Shown here piece by piece: positions 43,434 through 52,535 of a DNA stretch of 64,000 bases. Every line of letters starts with the position of its first letter. The first letter of the stretch is position 1. The position numbers and the translations under genes are program-made. Where the stretch lies: assembly GCA_900696575.1 (NCBI GenBank), contig CAADHD010000027.1, positions 1 to 64,000 on the forward strand. The letters are read 5' to 3'. Below the pieces are notes generated by a model. That model saw only the letters and a list, made by a program, of their open reading frames with translations, did not search any database and had not been told where the DNA came from. The DNA comes from an uncultured Bacteroidota bacterium (lineage in GTDB: Bacteria > Bacteroidota > Bacteroidia > AKYH767-A > OLB10).

Positions 43434-44491
43434 TCCAATCCTTTTTCTTTCAGGCAGATTTTAAAATCGGTAATTACTTCGAAGTTTTTAAATGCATCAT
43501 CCAAAAACTTTTCAAAAAGCAGATGATGGTTTCGGGTTATCATTTTAGGATGGGAAAGAAAATGCATATAGTCATTGCCTTTCAGAAACGACTTATATAA
43601 TGGCATGGAAACCGGTGTGAGTAATTCAACGGCTATACGTTGTCTGAGATTCTGCATGACATCAAATCCCGGTTTCCGTTTTTCGGGCTGAGGAATCAAT
43701 GGTTGCGAAGCATGTCCGTTTCCTGATGCAGGTAAATTGTTTTTGATAAAGTACGGTGAAAATTTTAGCCAGATTCTGTCCAGAATTCTATGAACCGATG
43801 TAAATGGAACCGAGGATACCGTAAGCTGAATAAAACGTCCGTTTTCTTTTTCGATACACTCATCTTCTTCAAAACGGTAAATGTTTTTTCCGGGGCAATC
43901 CGTAAAATCAAAATGCTGCGCATTGGTAAAAGAGTAAAAACCGGGCAGCACGCTCATTTCATAACGGAGGCCATGCTCAATAAATAAATTCCTGAAATCG
44001 CTAAAGGGCTGTATGCACCAACCTCCGGCACGGAATCCGTCTAATTTGTAATCAGGCACTATCGGTAAAATAATTTCTTTCAAAATCTCGATTGAACGAA
44101 TGAAAGCTTCCTTTCGTGTTTCAGCATTGCATTGATGAAAACGGTATCTGCTTACATCCGACAAATTCCATTGATGGGTGGATGAATCATAAACTGCATC
44201 GAGCCAATGGGTATGAATATGCGGATAGATGTAATGACCCAGCGAAATGATTTTTTCAAACTGCTCCTTAAGCAATGCGAAGTCCTTCTGTGCATGAATG
44301 TTTCCGTTAGCGGCAAGTTCTTTCAGCCGTACCAATTGAAGAGTATCGGTAAAAAAGATAGCCTTGGCTTGGTGTTTTTTTAGAATAGACAGGGTTTTTT
44401 CCGTAGGTATGATCTGACACTGAGCCACCGTTCCGCTACGCCTGCCGAGAAACAATTCGTAGTCGTAAGTAAGTATCAGGTATTTTTTCAT
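43430..44491 (-). CDS. Polysaccharide deacetylase-like protein
   Basis: A 353-residue protein with a NodB-like pattern: YLILTYDYELFLGRRSGT at the N-terminus supplies a D-x-E in place of the usual DD, KAIFFTDTLQL is the next strand, and YPHIHTHWLD is the metal-binding histidine motif. GFRAGGWC near 180 matches the later R-x-G motif. It may therefore act on, or only bind, acetylated or related glycans. The open frame reaches a TTG at 44518, but ATG 44491 is the natural start (MKKYLILTYDYE). It overlaps the glycosyltransferase downstream by 4 bases. Confidence 0.72.
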   Translation of the reverse strand: MKKYLILTYDYELFLGRRSGTVAQCQIIPTEKTLSILKKHQAKAIFFTDTLQLVRLKELAANGNIHAQKDFALLKEQFEKIISLGHYIYPHIHTHWLDAVYDSSTHQWNLSDVSRYRFHQCNAETRKEAFIRSIEILKEIILPIVPDYKLDGFRAGGWCIQPFSDFRNLFIEHGLRYEMSVLPGFYSFTNAQHFDFTDCPGKNIYRFEEDECIEKENGRFIQLTVSSVPFTSVHRILDRIWLKFSPYFIKNNLPASGNGHASQPLIPQPEKRKPGFDVMQNLRQRIAVELLTPVSMPLYKSFLKGNDYMHFLSHPKMITRNHHLLFEKFLDDAFKNFEVITDFKICLKEKGLE

Positions 44492-44501
44492 GGACAGGCG
44501 G

Positions 44502-44509
44502 CAAAAATA
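44502..44509 (-). promoter_or_regulatory. Candidate -7 box for the deacetylase-like/glycosyltransferase pair
   Basis: TATTTTTG on the minus strand fits TAnnTTTG and lies 10 bases before the ATG at 44491. The closest TTG upstream at a plausible distance is about 25 bases away, slightly too far. Confidence 0.4.
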
Positions 44510-44630
44510 GACGGACAATCACCGTAAGTTTTACCAAAACAGAAAAATCGTGCAGGGTTTTTAAACATCGGGCTTTGAAAAGAAACAGTGTTTAATTATT
44601 GTCATGAACAGCTTCACCTCAGTGAATGGT

Positions 44631-44638
44631 TATTTTTG
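44631..44638 (+). promoter_or_regulatory. Candidate -7 box for ftsX
   Basis: TATTTTTG matches TAnnTTTG exactly and ends 17 bases before the ftsX ATG at 44656. The nearest TTG (44599-44601) is 29 bases upstream, longer than the usual spacing. If it is used, the upstream alternative start at 44626 would be excluded. Confidence 0.45.
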
Positions 44639-44655
44639 CCCGCTTTAATATAGGC

Positions 44656-45531
44656 ATGTCGTCAGACGGAAGCAAAATGGCGCAGCGCGCTTTGCGCTCT
44701 TCTTATGTAAGCACGGTGGTAAGTACTTCGCTCGTGCTTTTCATAGCCGGAGTACTGGCAGTACTTATTTTAAATGCCAAAAAGGTTTCGGATTACTTCA
44801 AAGAAAACATCCTGATAAGCTTTGTTATGAAAAGTCAGGCAGGGGAGGATGAAATAAAAAAGTTTGCGGAGGAATTGTCGGCTCATCCTGCCGTAAAAAC
44901 CGTAACCATCATCAGCCGGGAAGAGGCAGCCGAAAAGCTTTCAAAAGAGTTGGGCGAAGACTTTGTTACGTTCCTTGGCTCCAATCCGCTGCTTCCTTCA
45001 GTAGATGTAAACATAAAAGCGGATTATGCCGAAAAGGATTCTATCCGTGCTTTGGTGAATCATTTCAGCAAAAATCCGTTGGTGATGGAAGCACGCTATG
45101 ATGAAACATTGACGGAAGCACTGGCCTCGAACATTAAAAAAATAAGCCTGATTATTCTGGCTTTCGGAAGTTTGTTGTTTTTTATCATGATGGTGCTAAT
45201 TAATAACACCATCAGGCTTACCCTCTATGCAAAACGATTTCTGATTAAAAGCATGCAACTGGTGGGCGCAACCCGCAGTTTTATACGCTGGCCGTTTGTA
45301 CTGCGCGGCATTCTGAGCGGCATTTACGGAGCCATCATTGCTAATGTGTTGCTTGTAGTGCTGCTTTATTTTTTACAGAAACATCTGGCTGATATTTTCG
45401 GGCTGCAGGATGTTGTATTCATGCTAACGCTGTTTGCTATTGTACTCATTACCGGTGTGCTCATTTCGGGTATCAGTACGTGGTTTGCAGTGAACCGCTA
45501 TCTTCGTAAAAGTTTTGACGAATTATTTTAA
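44656..45531 (+). CDS. ftsX: Cell division protein FtsX
   Basis: A 291-residue division protein. It has one N-terminal helix (VSTVVSTSLVLFIAGVLAVLIL), an extracytoplasmic domain of about 110 residues, and three C-terminal helices with MQLVGATRSFIRWPFVLRGILSGI, the conserved coupling region that meets FtsE. FtsEX controls peptidoglycan hydrolases at the septum. ftsE is not adjacent. The frame is open from 44626, but the ATG at 44656 (MSSDGSKMAQRALRSS) fits the family. It heads the ftsX-DUF3098-uppP-truB-DUF3817 run. Confidence 0.92.
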   Translation: MSSDGSKMAQRALRSSYVSTVVSTSLVLFIAGVLAVLILNAKKVSDYFKENILISFVMKSQAGEDEIKKFAEELSAHPAVKTVTIISREEAAEKLSKELGEDFVTFLGSNPLLPSVDVNIKADYAEKDSIRALVNHFSKNPLVMEARYDETLTEALASNIKKISLIILAFGSLLFFIMMVLINNTIRLTLYAKRFLIKSMQLVGATRSFIRWPFVLRGILSGIYGAIIANVLLVVLLYFLQKHLADIFGLQDVVFMLTLFAIVLITGVLISGISTWFAVNRYLRKSFDELF

Positions 45532-45543
45532 TCTCTTCATATC

Positions 45544-45810
45544 ATGGCAAAAACCAACCAACCTGCTGCTAAAAAGGAATTGTTACCCAAATCTGACTTT
45601 GCATTTGGCAGAATCAATTATATCCTCATGTTATCGGGCATCGGCCTGATTGTACTTGGGTTCATCCTCATGGCCGGAGGTAAATCAGATGATCCTAATG
45701 TGTTCAACCCCGATGTATTCAGCTTCCGCAGAATTACGCTGGCTCCCATTGTCGTGCTTTCAGGATTTGCTTTAAACATTTATGCTATTCTGAAAAAATC
45801 GAAAGACTGA
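45544..45810 (+). CDS. DUF3098 small membrane protein
   Basis: An 88-residue protein with a basic N-terminal tail and two hydrophobic helices (YILMLSGIGLIVLGFILMAGG and ITLAPIVVLSGFALNIYAIL). The segment GGKSDDPNVFNPDVFSFRRI between them is the family hallmark. Genes of this DUF commonly sit between ftsX and uppP in Bacteroidota, as here (12 bases after ftsX, 25 before uppP). Function unknown. Confidence 0.85.
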   Translation: MAKTNQPAAKKELLPKSDFAFGRINYILMLSGIGLIVLGFILMAGGKSDDPNVFNPDVFSFRRITLAPIVVLSGFALNIYAILKKSKD

Positions 45811-45835
45811 ACCTGCTACAACTCTGCCTTGATTA

Positions 45836-46651
45836 ATGACATTCATTGAAGCCATCATACTTGCCATTGTAGAAGGGATAACGGAATTTCTTCCCATCTC
45901 TTCAACCGGTCACATGATAATTGCCTCTTCGCTGATGGGCATTGCCGAAGATAGTTTTACCAAAACATTTACGGTTTCTATTCAGTTCGGAGCCATTCTT
46001 TCCGTAGTATGGCTTTACCGCGACCGTTTTATTCCAAAAGGGGGAATCAACAGAACCATCATTGATTTTTATTCGAGAATTTTAGTGGCTTTTATACCGG
46101 CCATTATTCTCGGTTTTGTTTTTGATGATTTTATTGATTCTCTTTTAGGCAATGTAATGGTAGTGGCATTTACACTACTGGCTGGTGGGATTTTTATTTT
46201 ATTTCTGGATGTTTTTATCCGTGAGAATAAAGATAAAGACAGCGATACGGTAACCTACCGGTCAGCCTTCATTATCGGCTTGTATCAATGTATTGCCATG
46301 ATTCCCGGAGTATCGCGCTCGGCCGCTACTATTATTGGCGGCTTGCAGCAGCGGCTGAATCTGAAATCATCGGCTGAGTTTTCTTTCTTTCTGGCAGTGC
46401 CTACCATGTTTGCGGCTACCGCTTACAAAACGTTGAAATTTTTTAAAGAAGGAGCAGCTATAGAGCAGAATCAGGTGTGGATGCTTGTAGCTGGTAATAT
46501 AGTTGCTTTTATTGTGGCGGCTTTGGCCATTAAATCCTTTATCGGTTTTCTGACCAAATACGGTTTGCGTGCATTCGGCTACTACCGCATTATTGTCGGA
46601 GTACTCATCATCTTGCTTTCCGCCCTGGGTATTGATTTGAAAATTGTCTGA
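45836..46651 (+). CDS. uppP: Undecaprenyl-diphosphatase
   Basis: A 271-residue integral membrane phosphatase that recycles undecaprenyl diphosphate to the monophosphate carrier for peptidoglycan and surface glycans. Active-site motifs are [14 protein letters not shown] near the N-terminus and [14 protein letters not shown] in the middle. The length is normal. The truB ATG at 46662 lies 10 bases beyond the stop. It fits with the envelope-glycan genes nearby. Confidence 0.95.
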   Translation: MTFIEAIILAIVEGITEFLPISSTGHMIIASSLMGIAEDSFTKTFTVSIQFGAILSVVWLYRDRFIPKGGINRTIIDFYSRILVAFIPAIILGFVFDDFIDSLLGNVMVVAFTLLAGGIFILFLDVFIRENKDKDSDTVTYRSAFIIGLYQCIAMIPGVSRSAATIIGGLQQRLNLKSSAEFSFFLAVPTMFAATAYKTLKFFKEGAAIEQNQVWMLVAGNIVAFIVAALAIKSFIGFLTKYGLRAFGYYRIIVGVLIILLSALGIDLKIV

Positions 46652-46661
46652 TCATTTGCCT

Positions 46662-47369
46662 ATGGATTTTTTTAAGGGCGAAATACTGTTGGTGGATAAA
46701 CCCCTTCGTTGGACTTCGTTTGATGTGGTCAACAAAATCAAGCATCTGCTAAAAAAAATTCCGCCTCCCGAAGCAGGCAGAAAACTAAAAACAGGACATG
46801 CCGGTACGCTTGATCCGTTAGCTACAGGGCTTTTGATAATTTGCACCGGAAACATGAACAAGCAGATTGAGCAGTTTCAGAATGCAGAGAAGCAGTACAC
46901 CGGCACTTTTTTTTTGGGTGCGACCACTCCGACTTATGATCTTGAATCGGAACCGGAGAATTTTAAAGACATCAGCGTTTTAACTAAAGAGAAAATTTTT
47001 GAATGCGCTGAGAAACTAACCGGCAACATCATGCAAATTCCGCCTGCTCATTCCGCCATGAAAATTGAAGGGCAGCGGGCGTACAAACGTGCGCGCAAAG
47101 GCCATGAGGTAAGGCTGGAAGCCCGTCCGGTAACAATTCATGAGTTTGAAATTACCAACATAGAAATGCCTGTTGTCAGTTTCCGTATTGTTTGCAGCAA
47201 AGGCACCTACATCCGCAGCATAGCGCATGACTTCGGGCAGTTGACCGGTACCGGAGCCTACCTTGCTTCGCTTTGCCGCACCCGCATCGGGAATTATTGG
47301 TTGAAAGATGCATGGAACCTTGAAACGCTCATTGCCGAACTGAAAAACAACATTCTTACTGCTCCCTGA
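46662..47369 (+). CDS. truB: tRNA pseudouridine(55) synthase
   Basis: A 235-residue enzyme that makes the universal pseudouridine at position 55 of tRNA. The catalytic aspartate is D51 in [12 protein letters not shown]. Other conserved elements are [36 protein letters not shown] and [15 protein letters not shown]. The open frame begins at a TTG (46644) inside uppP, but the ATG at 46662 gives the standard N-terminus. DUF3817 follows after 11 bases. Confidence 0.95.
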   Translation: MDFFKGEILLVDKPLRWTSFDVVNKIKHLLKKIPPPEAGRKLKTGHAGTLDPLATGLLIICTGNMNKQIEQFQNAEKQYTGTFFLGATTPTYDLESEPENFKDISVLTKEKIFECAEKLTGNIMQIPPAHSAMKIEGQRAYKRARKGHEVRLEARPVTIHEFEITNIEMPVVSFRIVCSKGTYIRSIAHDFGQLTGTGAYLASLCRTRIGNYWLKDAWNLETLIAELKNNILTAP

Positions 47370-47380
47370 TTTGTAAATGC

Positions 47381-47674
47381 ATGAAAAAATATTTCTCAAC
47401 ACCTCGCCTCACCCTGATTAACACCGGCCATCTGGAAGGAATCTCCTTTCTCCTTTTATTGTTTATTGCCATGCCGTTAAAATACATGTGGGATATGCCC
47501 CGGGCGGTTACCCTTGTCGGCAGTATTCACGGCATTTTGTTCATAGCATTTGTTTCTGTGTTGTGGGATGCCAAAAGAAAAATTCCGTTAAGCATGAAAA
47601 CAGGCATCATTTGTTTTTTGCTTTCGATAATTCCGTTTGGAACTTTTTTTCTTGGCAGGGCAGTGAAGGGGTGA
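47381..47674 (+). CDS. DUF3817 membrane protein
   Basis: A 97-residue protein with three hydrophobic segments. The family pattern is GHLEGISFLLLLFIAMPLKY, GSIHGILFIAFV and a final FGTFFLGR. The histidines and the E-G near the first helix are characteristic. DUF3817 proteins are of unknown function; some are coupled to cytochrome or transport genes, but nothing here says which. It ends 41 bases from the convergent T9SS cargo gene, with no clear terminator between. Confidence 0.85.
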   Translation: MKKYFSTPRLTLINTGHLEGISFLLLLFIAMPLKYMWDMPRAVTLVGSIHGILFIAFVSVLWDAKRKIPLSMKTGIICFLLSIIPFGTFFLGRAVKG

Positions 47675-47715
47675 TTTACGGCCGAAAGTTCAGGATGGCC
47701 ATTCAATTATTTCTC

Positions 47716-50700
47716 TCAATTCACTTTCGCCATCTTCTTGCTTTTCACAATTTTTCCATCCACAACGAGGGTGTAGGTATAAACGCCTGAATATAGTCTG
47801 GAGCCGAATACCTGCAGTTCGCCATTGCCTTTTTCGGTTATGCGGTATTGATTGATCTGCTGCCCGCGCTCATCATAAAAGAAGATAACGGCATTAGTGA
47901 AGTCGTTAGTAATTGACCAGCGGATGATGGTTGATTCTGAAAACGGATTAGGATCCGCTGTTAAGAGTTGAAGCGATTTAATATTCTTCAATTCTATTGA
48001 GCCTGTTTCATCAGGATTGTTTGGGAGGCGCAGGTTGCAGCAGGAGTTGATTTGTTGCTGTAGGGAATCAAGTCTTGTGAACAGGGAATCTAATAAATGG
48101 GATTGTTGCTGATGACCGTGGATTAAAAGAGCAATGAATTCTGAATAATTCAAAGCTAAAAATTCCTTTTCCGGATAAATAACAGTCCCGGAATCTGAAA
48201 GCCATTCCGGCTCAACAAATGGCTTTACAAGCTGAGGAAAAAAACCGGCCACTTCTTGTGAAATCATTCCATAATGTGTTCCATGAGGAAGATTCATCTG
48301 AGGCGCAACAATGGTGTCAAACTCAAAGGAGTAAATATGGATGCTGTCAAGAACACTGAATGAATCAGGAAGAAGGCTTATATTATTTTTAAGACTTGAA
48401 TCGGAAGGCATGAAATTCACTGTTGAATAAACCGGCCCGCTGAAATATCCTGCAGCCACCGGACATGTATTTATTCCGGGTGCGCAATTAGGATTCTGAA
48501 CTGTAGCATACATACCATAAGCAAAAGTTCCTCCTTGTGCATTAAAATAAGCTCCATAATTACGATCGCTACCGCTTGCAAAGAAGTTTCCGCCAAGATT
48601 TCGGCCACGTAAAGTGTTCCTGACCCCTGTGCTTGTTCCCTGAACGCCAATCTGGCTGTAATATGGATTATCCGCTGTACCCAGATGATTACCCCAAATG
48701 GATGAAGTATATTTTTCGACTTCCTGAGGCAATGTTGTTTCAACATAAAAGTGTGGGCGATTCCAAACTGAAAAAGTTAAAGGCAAGGCAGTAGTTGAAA
48801 AATCGCGTTTGATAATAACATTTTCCTCCTGGGGATATATTGTCAAATAATCTTCAGTAGTTGAATTAAGCCCCCAAGGCCCAAGTCTTCTGAATGTTAT
48901 CGGCTTACCCAAAGTTTCTATGATTGATTGCCCATCGGTTATTTGACTCAGAGGAGTTCCTGAATTATTCTCAACATAAATTTTGAAGTGATCGCTGCTT
49001 GGAATATTTCCGGGAGCAAGTACCGGTTGATTGGAATAAACAATCAATCCAAACCTTGTATTACCATCCACATGGGTTTGAACTGCCAATGGAGTTTTAA
49101 TGCCAATGTTTGTATTGTAAGTTGGCAAAATCGCGGCAGGCGGTGTGTTTGAAAACAAACCTGCACCTGCATTTTGAAAAGTATAGAATAATTGCTGAGA
49201 AGGATTGGTTAAATTGGTATTTACACCAAAATGACTGCCGTCATCAAAGGCAATGGTGTTACACAATTCAGTAGAGCCGCTAACGGCTGAAAACTTGACC
49301 ACGTGGTTAATGGCAGGTCCGGGAGTCTGGCAGGCAAAAACTCCGCTATTGCCGCCTTCATCGTACACAAAAATTACATCACCATTGGCATCAACGCTTA
49401 GAACGCCTTTTTGCAGGTCAGGGTTCGCAATGGGCGTTACATTATTGGTAAGGTTACGGAATCTTAAGCCTGCTAATTGAGGAGATAAAGCTGTGGAATT
49501 TATTTCAAGCGTATTCAGCGGAGGAAATGCACTTGAACAATTGATACCGACAAAATGAGGCTCAGGATTCTGTCCATTCATCCGCTGCGTATTGATAAGC
49601 AAATCTCCTTGATCAGTATTTCGAAAATCAGTCCATACACCATTGGCAACATTGATATTGTAAGTATGCGAAAGCCGCAACTGCGCATTATCTGCATCCT
49701 GTATATGCAGTTTACGATGCGGCCCGCCTGAAACATTTGACAGACCTATGCCTACATTTATTTGATTGTCTCCTAAAATCATTTTGTTATCATTAAGAAC
49801 TGTGGCATTAGCGCCAATGGCTGCGGCATTTATTAAATTACTGATAATGCCTGATCCGCTATTAAAACCGAGAAAAGTATTCTCGGAACCTATAGTATTT
49901 GAAAGCCCGGCATCAGCCCCTATGAAAACATTATTAATGCCTTTTGTATTTCTGAATCCGGCACGTCTTCCAAAGAAGGAATTCTGACTCCCAGTTGTAT
50001 TGGATGGTCCGCTTTCTGATCCATAAAAACTATTGTAATCGGCATCATTTGAGAAGCCCGATTGAAAACCCGAAAACACATTCTCATTCCCATTGGCATT
50101 TCTTCCGCTTTCGTATCCTGAAAATACATTGAAATCTCCTGAAATAAACTGCTGACCAGAACTATTACCAATAAATAAATTTTGACTGCCTTCGTTAACC
50201 GTACCGGTAAACATCCCAATAAAAGTATTCAAATTTCCCGAATTTCTGAATCCACTTCCTCCGCCAACAAATACATTTGATACACCCGTATTATCCTCAC
50301 CTGAACGACTTCCTACAAATGTATTTTCTCCTCTGTCATAATTTCTTCCTGCATTCCATCCGACATAGGTATTACCCCCCTGAACCGAGTTATTATATCC
50401 AGCATCCATCCCGAAAAATGCATTGGCAAATCCAGTGGAATTGTTTCTTCCGGCCCCAACACCCACAAAAATATTCTGAGTACCCCAGTTATGCAGCACG
50501 GTTTCATTGTTTATTCCAATGCCTGTATTCGGGAAATTGGCATCCGGTAAAATATCGAGTATGTCATTGCCCGGCATGTGGTTAAGGCCTATGCCGATGT
50601 GGCCGGGTGTACGGTCTATGATCAGGCGCTGGTTGTTGAATATGCCGTTGCCGGCATTGGTGTAAAATCGGATGGGTTTATCCAGTTCATGTTTTATATT

Positions 50701-50844
50701 CAAATCCGGCCCCCCTGGATTAATATCCCAACCAAGATAATCCGCTTGTGAAAACCAAGTATTTGGTGTTATTGTAGCTTGTCCAAAGGTTTTAAAACTA
50801 AAGAATGAGCTTATACAGATAATTAAATATGTTATATTTTTCAT
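47716..50844 (-). CDS. Large secreted protein with 16-17-residue head repeats, peptidase S74 chaperone domain and T9SS sorting domain
   Basis: A 1,042-residue protein with a signal peptide (MKNITYLIICISSFFSFKTFG). Residues about 120-340 hold some 13 repeats of 16-17 residues with the pattern N-x-F-x-G-x2-[AS]-G-x2-N, like trimeric adhesin heads. A domain near 810-880 (DSSLKNNISLLPDSFSVLD, then GMISQEVAGFFP) matches the S74 intramolecular chaperone of phage tail fibres. It is followed by a coiled coil (SHLLDSLFTRLDSLQQQIN) and a final T9SS sorting domain starting LTADPNPFSES. It is probably a trimeric surface fibre. The first in-frame TTG (50853) lies inside the upstream gene, so ATG 50844 was chosen. 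Confidence 0.85.
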   Translation of the reverse strand: MKNITYLIICISSFFSFKTFGQATITPNTWFSQADYLGWDINPGGPDLNIKHELDKPIRFYTNAGNGIFNNQRLIIDRTPGHIGIGLNHMPGNDILDILPDANFPNTGIGINNETVLHNWGTQNIFVGVGAGRNNSTGFANAFFGMDAGYNNSVQGGNTYVGWNAGRNYDRGENTFVGSRSGEDNTGVSNVFVGGGSGFRNSGNLNTFIGMFTGTVNEGSQNLFIGNSSGQQFISGDFNVFSGYESGRNANGNENVFSGFQSGFSNDADYNSFYGSESGPSNTTGSQNSFFGRRAGFRNTKGINNVFIGADAGLSNTIGSENTFLGFNSGSGIISNLINAAAIGANATVLNDNKMILGDNQINVGIGLSNVSGGPHRKLHIQDADNAQLRLSHTYNINVANGVWTDFRNTDQGDLLINTQRMNGQNPEPHFVGINCSSAFPPLNTLEINSTALSPQLAGLRFRNLTNNVTPIANPDLQKGVLSVDANGDVIFVYDEGGNSGVFACQTPGPAINHVVKFSAVSGSTELCNTIAFDDGSHFGVNTNLTNPSQQLFYTFQNAGAGLFSNTPPAAILPTYNTNIGIKTPLAVQTHVDGNTRFGLIVYSNQPVLAPGNIPSSDHFKIYVENNSGTPLSQITDGQSIIETLGKPITFRRLGPWGLNSTTEDYLTIYPQEENVIIKRDFSTTALPLTFSVWNRPHFYVETTLPQEVEKYTSSIWGNHLGTADNPYYSQIGVQGTSTGVRNTLRGRNLGGNFFASGSDRNYGAYFNAQGGTFAYGMYATVQNPNCAPGINTCPVAAGYFSGPVYSTVNFMPSDSSLKNNISLLPDSFSVLDSIHIYSFEFDTIVAPQMNLPHGTHYGMISQEVAGFFPQLVKPFVEPEWLSDSGTVIYPEKEFLALNYSEFIALLIHGHQQQSHLLDSLFTRLDSLQQQINSCCNLRLPNNPDETGSIELKNIKSLQLLTADPNPFSESTIIRWSITNDFTNAVIFFYDERGQQINQYRITEKGNGELQVFGSRLYSGVYTYTLVVDGKIVKSKKMAKVN
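49830..50485 (-). repeat. Coding tandem repeats of the head region
   Basis: About 13 units of 48-51 bases encode N-x-F-x-G-x-x-[AS]-G-x-x-N-x(4-5). The DNA is only loosely repeated, so the units are old. The glycine positions are strictly kept while the exposed positions vary strongly. Confidence 0.8.
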
Positions 50845-50845
50845 G

Positions 50846-51793
50846 TTATTCAATCTTGATAAGTTTATGTAATGTAGAGGTATTGTCTTTATATATTAGT
50901 TTTAAAACGTAAACACCGGCCTTTAAAAAGCCGAGATTAATTCTTGAAATTGAATTTCGGGAATTCTCTAGCTCAGTTGCAGTAATTAATGACTTACTGT
51001 CAATGTCATAAATTTCGAATAAAATTGCTTTTTTGTTTTCAAATTGTATATTTACTGATTCAAGAAAAGGGTTCGGAGAAATGAGTACTTCAGTAGCATA
51101 GGAGGAATTTTTAATTCCAGTTAAACTATCTACCATAACGGTAAAACTGTCGAAGAAATAGTAAGCCGCAGAGCTTGGTATAATGAAGGTTGTATCTGTA
51201 TGCGCATCATCAAAAAAATTTCCGACTGATAAGAATGCATAATTAGAATCAGCTATAAAGCTACCTTCTATTTTTACCCAGTTTAGTGTATCGGAAATTA
51301 TTGAATCAGTATAAATATGAGCAAAATTATTTGTTGGCGGAGGGTTACTTAAAGTATAGCTTGTTGTACTGAATAGTACCCCTAATTTATTACATGGAAT
51401 TTGTTTTCCACCCCCTCCGGCCAGCGAAACATAAAATGAATAATAATATTTTACTCCTATCTGCAAAATGCTTGTTAACTCACAAGTAAAATATTCACGA
51501 ATGTTTTGTACTGGTCTATAGTAAGCAATGAAACCCACATAGGCAGAACCATGATTCGCGTATTGAAATCCACAAAAATTCTGGGGCACTGCGGTATTAC
51601 CATTCATCCAGTCGCATTCATGAAAATAATCAGGGGATTCATTACTTGGCCACCATCCAACTGCCTTATCTACCTGATTATTAAAATGCGGACACTCAAC
51701 CGTATCCTCAAAACTCGGATTAGGCACAAGGTTAATTTGTGCTTGCACTTTAATGTAAACTATCAATAAACAAAATGCTAGTATGTATTTCAT
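50846..51793 (-). CDS. Secreted T9SS cargo protein, module copy 1
   Basis: A 315-residue protein with signal peptide MKYILAFCLLIVYIKVQAQ. The mature start INLVPNPSFEDTVECPHF, then GWWPSNESPDYFHECDW and FTCELTS, forms a domain of about 210 residues common in Bacteroidota secreted proteins; it looks like a beta-sandwich and may bind carbohydrate. The last 75 residues, from LISPNPFLESVN, are a type A T9SS sorting domain. It is a paralog of the protein at 52536-53453 and ends one base before the start of the head-repeat protein, so the two are probably made together. Confidence 0.8.
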   Translation of the reverse strand: MKYILAFCLLIVYIKVQAQINLVPNPSFEDTVECPHFNNQVDKAVGWWPSNESPDYFHECDWMNGNTAVPQNFCGFQYANHGSAYVGFIAYYRPVQNIREYFTCELTSILQIGVKYYYSFYVSLAGGGGKQIPCNKLGVLFSTTSYTLSNPPPTNNFAHIYTDSIISDTLNWVKIEGSFIADSNYAFLSVGNFFDDAHTDTTFIIPSSAAYYFFDSFTVMVDSLTGIKNSSYATEVLISPNPFLESVNIQFENKKAILFEIYDIDSKSLITATELENSRNSISRINLGFLKAGVYVLKLIYKDNTSTLHKLIKIE

Positions 51794-51805
51794 TGTTTAA
51801 CAATT

Positions 51806-52532
51806 TTAATTTTTAATGGAAGCAGTTATTTGCTGTTTCAGTACTTCAATATCTGCTTTTAGCTGCATAACCAAAGCCATCAAATCGGTTTTGCCTTCAT
51901 TTGTTATCAAAAATAATTCTTTGGTAGCTAAAGAGCCGTTCACTTCAAGCGTTGCCTGCGGCCTGTCTGTGTTAATGCCTGTAAACCTGCCGCCTATTAC
52001 CGTGCAATCGCTGCAGTTTACTTTTGTATGGCTGCCAATGGCTATGGCATTATTCACTTCCAAATCAGAACCGGAGTGGCTTCCGATAAAGGTATTGCCG
52101 TTTCCGGTTATGTTTTGCTTGCCGGCCCCAACACTCACAAAAATATTCTGAGTACCCCAGTTATGCAGCACGGTTTCATGGTTTATGCCAATACCTGTAT
52201 TCGGGAATACCGGCATCCGGTAAAATATCGAGTATGTCATTGCCCGGCATGTGGTTAAGGCCTATGCCGATGTGGCCGGGATTGACATCAATGATCATGC
52301 GTTGGTTGTTGAATAATCCAACCCCATTAGCTGCGTCAGTGAAAAAACGAATAGGTTGATTTAACTCGTGTTTAATAAATAATGGGGTAATGTTAGTAGG
52401 GGTTAAATCCCATCCTAAAAATTCATTCCCGCCTAAAACCCATACGTTTCCCGGAGTTGTTGACTGTGCAAAGGCTGCATTGCATATCATGGTTATAGCT
52501 GAGATTTGTTATAATTGAATGAGTTGTTTCAT
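51806..52532 (-). pseudogene. Broken head-repeat protein gene (module copy 2)
   Basis: Two overlapping open frames, 52490-52176 and 52240-51806, are halves of one gene related to the head-repeat protein at 47716-50844. Two lesions are visible. The natural ATG at 52532 is followed at codon 8 by an in-frame TAA (52511-52509) within the signal peptide. A one-base insertion near 52204-52212 then shifts the frame, shown by comparison with the intact copy: GCC and CCG are separated by 7 bases here and 6 there. The remainder holds two or three head repeats, a coiled-coil end (LMALVMQLKADIEVLKQQI), and no S74 or sorting domain. A sequencing error could explain one lesion, but hardly both. Confidence 0.8.
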
Positions 52533-52535
52533 AAT

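Noticed and set aside
52176-52490. 104-codon open frame as an independent gene
   Set aside because: It continues, after a one-base shift, as the frame at 51806-52240; together they match the intact paralog at 47716-50844, so it is half of a pseudogene.
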